Origin: an uncultured Bacteroidales bacterium | GTDB taxonomy: Bacteria > Bacteroidota > Bacteroidia > Bacteroidales > FEN-979 | Direction: 5' to 3' | Length of the DNA stretch: 64,000 bases | Assembly (NCBI GenBank): GCA_903959905.1 | Contig: CAJBYO010000005.1 | Location: forward strand, 274,674 to 338,673 | Shown: piece after piece, positions 23,737-32,586 of the stretch | Position numbering within the stretch: the stretch's first letter is position 1 | Layout of the letters: the number at the start of each line of letters is the position of its first letter | Notes under the pieces: model-generated | What the model was told of the DNA's origin: nothing | Databases searched by the model: none | Seen by the model: only the letters and a program-made list of their open reading frames with translations | Made by a program: the position numbers and the translations under genes

Positions 23737-26700
23737 ATGACGAAGGAAGCATGCCTGAACCGAGGTTTAAAAATCAGGACAAAAGCATGGATCATTCTTG
23801 GTTCGCTGCTCCTTTTTTCGGTTACGGCCTTTTCCCAGTTTTACAATGGGTCGCAGCTAACCTTTGGAAAAAGCAGGGTTCAGTACACTGATTTTATATG
23901 GCTGAATTTGCGGTTTGAGAAATTTGACACCTACTTCTACCAGAACGGAAAGGAGCTTGCACTTTATACGGCCGAATATGCCGATAAGCACATGAAGGAG
24001 ATTGAACTTGACCTGCAGTCAAATCTGGAGGAAAAGATGCAGTTCATCATCTTCAACACCCTTTCAGATCTGAAACAAAGCAACATCGGGCTTTTCGGCG
24101 ACTGGGATTATTACAACACCGGCGGTGTGACCCGTATCGTGGGAGGTAAGGTCCTCCTGTTCTTCGACGGGAACTATGAGCATTTTGACCGGCAGATCCG
24201 TGCCGGCATCGCCCAGGTGATCCTCAACAACATGATCTACGGAACCGGCATCGGGGCGCAGATCAAGAACAATGCGCTGTTTACGGTGCCCGAATGGTAC
24301 ATGAACGGCTTGATATCCTTCATTTCACGCAAATGGGATGCCGATATTGAAAACCAGGTACGCGATGCCATCCTCAACCGCAGGTTCGGGAAATTCAACA
24401 GTCTGACCGGGGAGGAGGCAACATTTGCAGGTCATTCTCTCTGGAATTATGTTGCCCTGAAATATGGCGCCGCCTCCATCCCGAACATCGTATACATGGC
24501 ACGCCTCAGCCGGAATGTGGAGCGCGGCTTTCAGTATGTGGTGGGGGTCGGATTCCAGGCAATCATCCAGGAATGGCTCGCCTATTATAAAAATGTATAT
24601 ACCACCCAGGAATCGGGAAGAACCGCTCCCACGGGAGACATGGTAAACAAACGCAATAAACCCGACCGGCTTTACAACTCCCTCAGGATCGGGCCCCAGG
24701 GAAACACGATTGCATATGCCACCCATCAGCTGGGCATTTACAAAGTGTTTATCCAGGATACAGAGACAGGAAAGAAAAAGCGGGTTTACCGGGGCGGCTA
24801 CAGGCTGGCCGACCGGCCTGATAATACGTATCCGATTATTGCCTGGCATCCCAGTGGTTCCATCCTCGCTTACCTTGTTGAACGAAAAGGAGAGGTCCGC
24901 CTTTGTTTTTATAACCTGGATGACAGGAACACGACACATGTTCCGCTGGTAAATTTTCAGAAAGTGCTTGACATGTCCTATTCCGACGACGGGTCGCTGC
25001 TGGTTCTTTCAGCCGTTCAGAAGGGACAGTCGGATATTTTTATTTACAACATCACTTCCGGTTCGCACGAGCAGATCACCAAAGATAAATATGACGACCT
25101 TGACCCAAGGTTCGTCAATCATTCCCATGATATTATTTTCTCATCAAACCGCATCAGCGATACCATACGTTTTGATGAACCGGTGAAAATTGAAAACCTG
25201 AGGTATTCCAATGATATTTTTATTTACAACTATGCCGCCAGGCGCAGTGTTCTGCAACGCCTTACAGCAACGGATGATGCCAGCGAAACGCAGCCCCGGC
25301 CCTACGGCGATAATTTCTTCTGTTTCCTGAGCGACCAGAACGGCATTGCTAACCGTTACCTGGCAAGGTACGACAGCACCATTGCCTTCATTGACACCAC
25401 GGCACATTACCGTTACTTTTCCACCATTTACCCGGTTACCAACTATTCAAGGAACATCCTTGAACACGATGTGTCGCCAAAGGGTGCCCGGCTGGGGGAG
25501 GTGGTGCTCCTGAAACGCAACTTTAAAATGTTCACTTCCGACCTCGTTCTGCCAGATCAGGTGTCGAAAGTTGAACTTCAGCCCGCTTATTTTAAAACCC
25601 TCAGTTCCGATGCCACCCGGAAGGGGTTGGCTTTGCAGGCTAAAGACAGTCTGAGCAGGTTGTCGGAGCCGTTTAAAGCCCCGCAGAAAAAGCACTTCAG
25701 CGTGGTCAGGCAAAAGGTGGTTGAGACAAAGACCTATGTGTTTTCCGACACGTCAAAATCGGGAATCGTGAGATCCGGATTTACCGCGATACCTGCAAAG
25801 AAGGACACGGCAAACAAATACCTGGACGCCAAAGCACTGAATTACAACGTGGAGTATTTTATCGACCAGATGGTCACCCAGATTGATTTCACCTACCTGA
25901 ATTTCGCCTACCAGCCATTTACCGGGAGTTTGTCGCCCGTTTTCGTAAACCCCGGACTGAATGCCCTTTTCATGGTCGGGGTCACCGACCTTATGGAGGA
26001 CTACCGCATCAGCGGCGGCGTACGGTTGAATGTCAACCTGATCAACAACGAGTACCTGTTCAGCTATGGGAATTACCGGCGCAGGCTCGACCACCAGATC
26101 GTGTTTCATCGCAAAGCAGTGGAGGAGACAGGTTATTATTCGATCGTGCGGCATAAAATCAATGAGTTGTATTACGTTGCCACCTATCCGTTTAACCCTG
26201 TTCTGAATATCAAGGGGACTGCTGCCGTGCGCTACGACCGGGCGGTTTATTTGTCAACCGACCAGTTTAACCTCCAGCAGCCCGACGAGCACAATGTGTG
26301 GGGCAGTGTGAAGGGAGAACTTACCTACGACAATACCCGCAGCCTGGGGGTCAACCTATACCATGGAACGAGGTATAAATTCTTCGGTGAATACTACCAG
26401 CTTCTGAATCACAAAGGAAACAACCTGGTGGTGGTGGGAATGGACTTCCGGAATTACCAGAAACTTCACCGCACCCTGATCTGGGCCAACCGTTTTGCCG
26501 CCAGTACATCTTTTGGCAACAACAAGCTGTTGTATTACATGGGCGGCGTTGACAACTGGCTTTTTCCAACATACAACACCAGCACGCCGGTTGCTACTGA
26601 TCAGGATTATGCCTTCCAGACCCTTGCCACCAACATGCGCGGCTTTGATCAGAACATCAGGAACGGTAACAGCTTTTTCGTTTTCAACACCGAATTGCGG

Positions 26701-27027
26701 TGGCCGTTGTTCAGGTATTTGTTTAACCGCCCGATCCGTTCCGATTTTATCAACAACTTCCAGATCGTCGCATTCGGTGATGTCGGAACTGCCTGGACGG
26801 GTAGCACTCCCTGGTCGGCCGAAAACCAGCTCTTTACCCGTTACATTTCGCGGAACCCCTTGTTTATAAAAGTGGAAATGCAGAAAGACCCACTGGTGGA
26901 AGGCTTCGGTTTTGGAGCCCGCACGAGGCTGTTCGGCTATTTCCTGCGCGCCGATCTCGCCTGGGGGGTGGAGGATGGCCATATCCTGAAGCCGGTTTTT
27001 TATTTCTCACTCAGCCTTGATTTTTAA
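23737..27027 (+). CDS. Exported multidomain protein: degenerate peptidase-MA-like domain, TolB-like propeller, C-terminal beta-barrel
   Basis: 1096 aa with a signal peptide ending near VTAFSQ (~34). Residues ~40-290 resemble the gluzincin peptidase-MA layout (AGIAQVILNNM; VPEWYMNGLISFIS), but the HExxH and downstream Glu are replaced, so it is probably not a working protease. Residues ~310-560 hold TolB/WD-like blades (AWHPSGSILAYLVE; SYSDDGSLLVLS; DPRFVNHSHDIIFSSNR). The last ~330 residues are rich in amphipathic strands (TYDNTRSLGVNLYHGTRYKF; FGDVGTAW) and end in SLSLDF, with an aromatic terminus like an outer-membrane barrel. Its partners are unknown. The oxidase gene starts 2 bp after its stop, so the two are co-transcribed. 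Confidence 0.78.
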   Translation: MTKEACLNRGLKIRTKAWIILGSLLLFSVTAFSQFYNGSQLTFGKSRVQYTDFIWLNLRFEKFDTYFYQNGKELALYTAEYADKHMKEIELDLQSNLEEKMQFIIFNTLSDLKQSNIGLFGDWDYYNTGGVTRIVGGKVLLFFDGNYEHFDRQIRAGIAQVILNNMIYGTGIGAQIKNNALFTVPEWYMNGLISFISRKWDADIENQVRDAILNRRFGKFNSLTGEEATFAGHSLWNYVALKYGAASIPNIVYMARLSRNVERGFQYVVGVGFQAIIQEWLAYYKNVYTTQESGRTAPTGDMVNKRNKPDRLYNSLRIGPQGNTIAYATHQLGIYKVFIQDTETGKKKRVYRGGYRLADRPDNTYPIIAWHPSGSILAYLVERKGEVRLCFYNLDDRNTTHVPLVNFQKVLDMSYSDDGSLLVLSAVQKGQSDIFIYNITSGSHEQITKDKYDDLDPRFVNHSHDIIFSSNRISDTIRFDEPVKIENLRYSNDIFIYNYAARRSVLQRLTATDDASETQPRPYGDNFFCFLSDQNGIANRYLARYDSTIAFIDTTAHYRYFSTIYPVTNYSRNILEHDVSPKGARLGEVVLLKRNFKMFTSDLVLPDQVSKVELQPAYFKTLSSDATRKGLALQAKDSLSRLSEPFKAPQKKHFSVVRQKVVETKTYVFSDTSKSGIVRSGFTAIPAKKDTANKYLDAKALNYNVEYFIDQMVTQIDFTYLNFAYQPFTGSLSPVFVNPGLNALFMVGVTDLMEDYRISGGVRLNVNLINNEYLFSYGNYRRRLDHQIVFHRKAVEETGYYSIVRHKINELYYVATYPFNPVLNIKGTAAVRYDRAVYLSTDQFNLQQPDEHNVWGSVKGELTYDNTRSLGVNLYHGTRYKFFGEYYQLLNHKGNNLVVVGMDFRNYQKLHRTLIWANRFAASTSFGNNKLLYYMGGVDNWLFPTYNTSTPVATDQDYAFQTLATNMRGFDQNIRNGNSFFVFNTELRWPLFRYLFNRPIRSDFINNFQIVAFGDVGTAWTGSTPWSAENQLFTRYISRNPLFIKVEMQKDPLVEGFGFGARTRLFGYFLRADLAWGVEDGHILKPVFYFSLSLDF

Positions 27028-27029
27028 CC

Positions 27030-27497
27030 ATGACCCATCCTGAACAGCGCATCATTGACTTTATAGGTGACCACCAAGTGCTGACACTGGCCGTTTCACG
27101 GGATAATGTACCCTATTGCGCCTCCTGTTATTATGCCTATCTGAAGGATGAAAATAAGTTCCTTTTTACCTCAGATCCCGCAACGCGGCATATCCGGGAT
27201 GTGGTTACGGGCAACAATTACCGGGTTGCCGCTGCAATAGCACTTGAAACGAGAATTGTCGGTAAAATTATGGGAATCCAGATTACCGGCCTGGTCAAGT
27301 GCCTGGAAGGAGAAGAGTTGAAAAGTGCCCGAAAGGCTTATCTGAGGCGTTTTCCGGTGGCCCGCCTCATGCCGCAGCTGCACCTCTGGGCGCTGACACC
27401 TGGCGTGATAAAAATGACCGACAACCGGCTCGGTTTTGGAAAAAAATTGATCTGGACAGCCGATGATCCTCTGAAACCCGCTCTGGACGGGCGTTAG
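27030..27497 (+). CDS. Pyridoxamine 5'-phosphate oxidase family (YhbP-like) flavin-binding protein
   Basis: 155 aa. The split-barrel fold begins with HQVLTLAVSRDNVPYCASCYYAY, then KFLFTSDPATRHIRDV and a strand IQITGLVKCLEG, the usual order for small FMN-binding proteins. Members include heme- or F420-linked oxidoreductases and proteins of unknown role; the reaction cannot be assigned. Cytoplasmic. It starts 2 bp after the preceding stop, so it is coupled to the large TolB-like gene. Confidence 0.75.
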   Translation: MTHPEQRIIDFIGDHQVLTLAVSRDNVPYCASCYYAYLKDENKFLFTSDPATRHIRDVVTGNNYRVAAAIALETRIVGKIMGIQITGLVKCLEGEELKSARKAYLRRFPVARLMPQLHLWALTPGVIKMTDNRLGFGKKLIWTADDPLKPALDGR

Positions 27498-27694
27498 CTG
27501 AATTATCAAAGTATATGTTTTTTTAAGTCAGCGGGTTACCTTTCCAATCCTGATCTCTGTTAATAACTATATTCAGCGATACGCGCTGTTCGTTGTATCT
27601 TGCCACTCCAAAGAATTCCCCAACTATTTATTGGAACGTTCGCAAGAACAATCAATTAACAAAATCAGAACATAGCAGTTAAACCTGTTCATGC

Positions 27695-30370
27695 ATGGAA
27701 AAAAACACGATGATAAACACAGAAACGGATCACAAGGCAGACTACTACGATGATGTCCTTGCCAAAAGGATCCGACCAAAAATTACGATTGAAGAATTGG
27801 AAATGAAAGAGAAGACTACAGAGAGAAGTGAACGGAAAATTTATTCGTTTGCCGAGGTTATTGAAAAATCAACAGAATATTTCAGGGGCGACAGCCTGGC
27901 GGCCAATGTGTGGGCCAACAAGTATGCGCTGAAAAATTCTGAGGGCCATCTTTTTGAACTGACACCTGACGATATGCATCGCAGGATTGCACGCGAACTG
28001 GCCCGTGTTGAAAAGAAGTATCCCAATCCCATGAGTGAAGAAGAACTCTATGAACTCATGCGCGATTTCAAATACATTGTGCCCCAGGGAAGCCCCATGG
28101 CCGGCATCGGAAATGATTTCCAGATCGGTTCGCTCTCAAACTGTTTTGTGATCGGTAATGAAGGCGCGTCCGACTCCTACGGCGCCATCATGAAGACAGA
28201 TGAGGAACAGGTTCAACTGATGAAACGCAGGGGTGGAGTCGGCCACGACCTCTCCCATATCCGGCCGAAGAACAGTGAGGTTAGGAACAGCGCCCTCACC
28301 TCCACGGGAATTGTCCCGTTTATGGAACGGTATTCCAACTCCACCCGTGAAGTTGCCCAGGAAGGCCGTCGTGGTGCGCTTATGCTCAGCATTTCTGTTG
28401 TTCACCCTGATGCCGAACATTTCATTGACGCAAAACTGGAAGCCGGTAAAGTGACCGGTGCAAATATCTCCGTGAAGATCACCGACGAATTTATGGAGGC
28501 TGTTGTGAATGATACGGAATTTGTTCAGCGTTATCCCGTTGATTCATCTGAGCCTTTAGTGACAAGACCGATGAAGGCCCGCGAATTATGGGAAAAAATA
28601 GTTCATAATGCATGGAAATCGGCTGAACCCGGAATCCTTTTCTGGGATACCATCAAGCGCGAATCCATTCCCGATTGCTACGCGGACCTGGGTTTCCGCA
28701 CTGTGTCAACAAATCCGTGCGGCGAGATTCCTCTTTGCACCTACGACAGTTGCAGGCTGCTTGCCATCAACCTATACAACTATGTTGACAAGCCCTTTAC
28801 GGCTGAAGCAAGCTTTGACTCCTCCCTTTTTATCTCGCATGTGCACAAGGCCCAGCGGATCATGGACGATATCATTGACCTGGAGCTTGAAAAGATTGAC
28901 CGCATCCTGGCTAAAATTGAAAAAGACCCGGAATGCGAAGAGATCAAGGTAAGGGAACGCAACATGTGGCTGAACATCAAGAAAAAAGCCATCCAGGGAC
29001 GCAGGACGGGCTTTGGTATCACCGCTGAAGGCGACATGCTTGCCGCCCTCGGAACACGCTACGGTTCTGATGATGCCACCGATTTCTCCGTGGAGGTTCA
29101 CAAAATACTGGCCATTGAAGCGTATCGTTCATCCGTCACCATGGCCAGGGAACGCGGGCCATTCCCGATTTATGATACGGAGCGCGAACAAAACAACCCA
29201 TTTATCCTCCGCATAAAGGAGGCAGCCCCTGATGTGTATGCCGATATGTCCCAGAACGGACGTCGTAACATTGCCATGCTTACCATCGCCCCCACCGGAT
29301 CTGTCAGCATCCTGACACAGACCACGTCGGGACTGGAACCGGTTTTCGCAGTAAACTACAAGCGCAGGCGCAAGGTGAACCCCAATGATAAAAATGTCAA
29401 GATCACCTTCACGGATGAAGTGGGCGACACATGGGAAGAATACAATGTGTTCCATCATAATTTCGTTACATGGCTCACCATCAACGGTTACAATGTTGAG
29501 GAGGTGTCGCGCATGTCGGAAAAGGACCTGAAAGGCATCATTACGAAATCACCCTTCTATAAGGCAACAGCCAACGACGTTGACTGGGTGGCCAAAGTGA
29601 AGATGCAGGGAGCCGTGCAAAAATGGGTTGATCACTCTATCAGTGTCACGGTCAACGTGCCCAATGATGCCAAGGAAGAGATGATCAGCACGATTTACGA
29701 AACTGCCTGGAATGTAGGTTGCAAGGGAATGACGGTATACCGCGACGGTTCCCGCGCCGGTGTGCTCGTGAACAATGATTCAAAGGACAAGAAAAAGAAG
29801 GACAAGGGCGATGAGTTTGTTGAAACGAAAGCACCTCACCGTCCCGACAGGCTTGAATCTGAGATCGTAAGGTTCCAGAATGACCATGAAAAATGGATTG
29901 CCGTGGTGGGTATCCTGAACGGCCGGCCGTATGAGATTTTCACCGGTGTGGCAGAAGACTTCTGGATTCCGACATGGGTGCAGAAAGGCTGGATCGTAAA
30001 GACCCGCCCGGACGGAGTTGGTTCCAGGTATGATTTCCAGTTTGAAGACCGCCAGGGGTACAAGATCACCATTGAAGCCCTCTCACGCTCCTTCAACAAG
30101 GAATACTGGAACTATGCCAAGCTGATCTCAGGCATCCTGCGTCACGGTATGCCGCTGCCTTTTGTGGTCAACATCATCTCCAAGCTACACTTTGAGGTTG
30201 ATTCCATTAACACCTGGAAGAACGGCATTGAGCGCGCGCTGAAGAAGTTCATCCCGGATGGAACCAAAGCCGCCGAGCATGCCTGCCCGAAATGTACCGA
30301 CCCCAATGGCCTCGTTTACCAGGAAGGTTGCCTGGTGTGCAAGACCTGCGGTTATTCCAAGTGCGGTTGA
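27695..30370 (+). CDS. nrdJ: Class II (adenosylcobalamin-dependent) ribonucleoside-diphosphate reductase
   Basis: 891 aa. An ATP-cone-like N-terminus is short or absent. The reductase core shows SLSNCFVIG (first redox Cys), RRGGVGHDLSHIRP, the active-site loop STNPCGEIPLCTYDSC, NGRRNIAMLTIAPTGSVSIL and GCKGMTVYRDGSR. The C-terminus has a zinc ribbon with CPKC, CLVCKTCGYSKCG, which carries the shuttle cysteines that re-reduce the active site. It makes deoxyribonucleotides with or without oxygen and needs vitamin B12. No cobalamin riboswitch pattern is evident in the 197-bp leader. It converges with the last eCIS gene, with 10 bp between stops. Confidence 0.93.
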   Translation: MEKNTMINTETDHKADYYDDVLAKRIRPKITIEELEMKEKTTERSERKIYSFAEVIEKSTEYFRGDSLAANVWANKYALKNSEGHLFELTPDDMHRRIARELARVEKKYPNPMSEEELYELMRDFKYIVPQGSPMAGIGNDFQIGSLSNCFVIGNEGASDSYGAIMKTDEEQVQLMKRRGGVGHDLSHIRPKNSEVRNSALTSTGIVPFMERYSNSTREVAQEGRRGALMLSISVVHPDAEHFIDAKLEAGKVTGANISVKITDEFMEAVVNDTEFVQRYPVDSSEPLVTRPMKARELWEKIVHNAWKSAEPGILFWDTIKRESIPDCYADLGFRTVSTNPCGEIPLCTYDSCRLLAINLYNYVDKPFTAEASFDSSLFISHVHKAQRIMDDIIDLELEKIDRILAKIEKDPECEEIKVRERNMWLNIKKKAIQGRRTGFGITAEGDMLAALGTRYGSDDATDFSVEVHKILAIEAYRSSVTMARERGPFPIYDTEREQNNPFILRIKEAAPDVYADMSQNGRRNIAMLTIAPTGSVSILTQTTSGLEPVFAVNYKRRRKVNPNDKNVKITFTDEVGDTWEEYNVFHHNFVTWLTINGYNVEEVSRMSEKDLKGIITKSPFYKATANDVDWVAKVKMQGAVQKWVDHSISVTVNVPNDAKEEMISTIYETAWNVGCKGMTVYRDGSRAGVLVNNDSKDKKKKDKGDEFVETKAPHRPDRLESEIVRFQNDHEKWIAVVGILNGRPYEIFTGVAEDFWIPTWVQKGWIVKTRPDGVGSRYDFQFEDRQGYKITIEALSRSFNKEYWNYAKLISGILRHGMPLPFVVNIISKLHFEVDSINTWKNGIERALKKFIPDGTKAAEHACPKCTDPNGLVYQEGCLVCKTCGYSKCG

Positions 30371-30380
30371 TCATTGGAAC

Positions 30381-32015
30381 TTATTTTACTTCTCCGGTAG
30401 TTGCCCATGACCTGGCGAATGGCAGGTACGCAGGAGTGTTTTCTCCGCTAAACTGGCGGTGTTCCTCAATAACATAATCCTGCCCGAGTGATTCGTCACC
30501 CAGTTGCCCGAGTCCAATGTCTTCACCTCCGACAACAAACGCAGTCTTTGCCCATTGTGTCACAAGGTCCTGATCCTCTGTAACAAGGGCACTAAGGTAC
30601 CTGCCCCAGGTGAATCCTGTTGGGGAAAGGTGGAAATTTTTCTTCTTTCTTTTTAGTATATTGCTGGCAGCCACTATGCCGTTTTCTCCCACAACCTGAC
30701 CGGGATCGACCCCAAGGATCCTTGAAAGGTTATTCACCCAGGTCTGGACTGCTTGGGATTGGACTTCGTCATCAGGGACGCCCAACAACTGGAGGACAGG
30801 GGTTTTCAGGATAACGTTCAACTCATTTTTTATGAATGCCCCTGATTTTGGATTATCCTGCCCGCGGAAATTTGTTGTTTCCAGTCCCTCTCTAAGTTGA
30901 ATCAAATAAGGTATTGCGTTCCAGTTAAGGCCTTTGATCCACCAGTCTGGGATTGCCCCGGTATTTTTTTCTACCCTAACGGCTGCAGTCATTTGGGACT
31001 GAGGCGTAAGTGTGTGGTCCAATTTAAGCAGCCGCACGCCCGGATGATTGAGCCTGATGTCAGGATGAAGTTCAGCAGGGAATAGAATTTCAAGGGATGA
31101 TGCATCATTTATGGCCTGGACAAGGGTTAAAAATGCTGCCTGGTCCTGCTCAGCTGCTCCCTTGTCTTCAAGCCATTGTTCTGGAGTAAGGGGTTTTGTT
31201 ACCACTTCCAGGTTAGAGCAAAGCTTCAGTGTGCTGTCTGCCGTACCTTCCCATGTGCCGTTGGGCGCAGTAAAAAGAACCTCCCTTTTTGCAAATCGTG
31301 CATTGTCAAACCAAAGTTGGTTTAATTCCGAGGAATTGTCAACTTTTGACAACAATCCGGCTTGCACATCACTGAGTTGATCAATATTGAAAAGGATCAC
31401 ATTGTTAAATTCGACTTCAAAACCTGCCTTAGGACCACTTCCGATGTTTAATTTTTCATCATCGTTCAGCTTTCGTGCATTTGCTGTTCTGCGGAGCATG
31501 TTAATTTTTTCGGTAAGCGAAAGGTCAAGATTGTTGAGTGCTGTATTGCGTGCATTCCGGGTAGTCTGTTTCCGGTGCGTTGACCGGGCAGCCGGGATCA
31601 GGCTTATTATATCCTGCAGCAGCTGAATTAATTCACCTGACTTTGCAGATTTTACGCCCTCGATTTCGAGGTTACCTGCTTCGTCAAGATTTACAAGAAT
31701 TCTGAGGTAGGCTTGATTGCTGTCGCGGCTGACACTTTTACTGACCAGTGTACTTTTTATCCTGTTGATGCTTGTACGCTGGATAACACCTGCGCTCCCA
31801 TTATCCGGAGAACCATTCATGATCTGAGTTGTACGGGAAGTTTGCTGCACCTGGTGGCTCAAATCAGCGATCCCCTGGAGCTTTCGTTGCATTAAGGATT
31901 CATGCCGGTTATCTTCAAGCAGGTCAGAAAGACCGGTAGCGGCTTGGTATTCGATAAGATCACGCGATGGTCCATTGATTCTGTTCCCCGGGATTTGATC
32001 TGCATTTGTACTCAT
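30381..32015 (-). CDS. Putative eCIS cargo protein with amidoligase-like domain
   Basis: 544 aa, last gene of the eCIS block. The N-terminus carries the shared tag DNRHESLMQRKLQGIAD (35-51) and a later VIQR (77-80). Residues ~60-190 are helical linker. From ~197 the text GFEVEF, then D-x-T (260) and LEVVTKPLTP (269-278), matches the order of the amidoligase/glutamine-synthetase-like fold (G-x-E-x-E, D-x-S, E-V-V-S-x-P), with MTAAVRVE as a candidate following strand. Such enzymes join amines to carboxylates using ATP. I infer a toxin or modifying effector loaded into the injection particle. No signal peptide. A structural or unknown role cannot be excluded. Confidence 0.6.
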   Translation of the reverse strand: MSTNADQIPGNRINGPSRDLIEYQAATGLSDLLEDNRHESLMQRKLQGIADLSHQVQQTSRTTQIMNGSPDNGSAGVIQRTSINRIKSTLVSKSVSRDSNQAYLRILVNLDEAGNLEIEGVKSAKSGELIQLLQDIISLIPAARSTHRKQTTRNARNTALNNLDLSLTEKINMLRRTANARKLNDDEKLNIGSGPKAGFEVEFNNVILFNIDQLSDVQAGLLSKVDNSSELNQLWFDNARFAKREVLFTAPNGTWEGTADSTLKLCSNLEVVTKPLTPEQWLEDKGAAEQDQAAFLTLVQAINDASSLEILFPAELHPDIRLNHPGVRLLKLDHTLTPQSQMTAAVRVEKNTGAIPDWWIKGLNWNAIPYLIQLREGLETTNFRGQDNPKSGAFIKNELNVILKTPVLQLLGVPDDEVQSQAVQTWVNNLSRILGVDPGQVVGENGIVAASNILKRKKKNFHLSPTGFTWGRYLSALVTEDQDLVTQWAKTAFVVGGEDIGLGQLGDESLGQDYVIEEHRQFSGENTPAYLPFARSWATTGEVK

Positions 32016-32027
32016 ACCAATGGCGAA

Positions 32028-32513
32028 TCAACTAACCCTGCCCCCGAAATATGGTGCTGTTCTCCTTGCAATGTCGCGTGGTTCATCAAAAGACACATCA
32101 GGTCTCTGGTTTTTATGAACTGATTCGTTCCATATATTGTTGTCAGCTTCATTGTAGTTGAGTTCGTTCCTTTTTCCTTTTTTAAATTCCCTTACAACAT
32201 GAAAATGACGCACTTCGCCACCTGCCTTGATCGCTGAAACATGATGACCCGCTTCATCGTATTGCCAGCGCTGGCCCTTGGCATGGTAGAACCCCGAATC
32301 CAACATCATCTTGCTTGTCATCGGAAATAGTTGCATTACATTGTTTGTATGCTGGCTGTTATCTGCGATTTCTTGCATCCGGCGTTGAATTGCCGCCGAG
32401 GACCGGTTATCCTGGATCCCGCTGTTCCCGCTGCCAATGTTCCCGTTCTGAGTGAAACCCGGTTCAAATGACCTGGTTTTATTTTCCTGATTTCTGCTGC
32501 TCAATTTCTTCAT
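32028..32513 (-). CDS. Putative small eCIS cargo protein
   Basis: 161 aa. Residues 35-51 read DNRSSAAIQRRMQEIAD, the same tag and position as in the two neighbouring proteins; FEPGF at 16-20 is also shared with the 596-aa protein. The remaining ~100 residues (GFYHAKGQRWQYDEAGHHV, HFHVVREFKKGKRN, NNIWNESVHKN) are not a family I recognise. His/Lys/Arg/Glu-rich polar motifs such as H-F-H and the compact size would suit a small enzymatic toxin, perhaps acting on nucleic acid, but no catalytic set is proven. It lies 12 bp upstream of the 544-aa gene. Confidence 0.6.
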   Translation of the reverse strand: MKKLSSRNQENKTRSFEPGFTQNGNIGSGNSGIQDNRSSAAIQRRMQEIADNSQHTNNVMQLFPMTSKMMLDSGFYHAKGQRWQYDEAGHHVSAIKAGGEVRHFHVVREFKKGKRNELNYNEADNNIWNESVHKNQRPDVSFDEPRDIARRTAPYFGGRVS

Positions 32514-32586
32514 AATTTTAGCTTTTCATGTTACGTTATTTTCCAATGATTCGTTATTGCCATTGCTGGTCATAGTCTTTTCGGAT

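Noticed and set aside
27498..27694. Cobalamin riboswitch before the class II reductase
   Set aside because: No B12-box-like text or convincing long-range stem was found by eye in the 197-bp leader; a covariance-model search would settle it.
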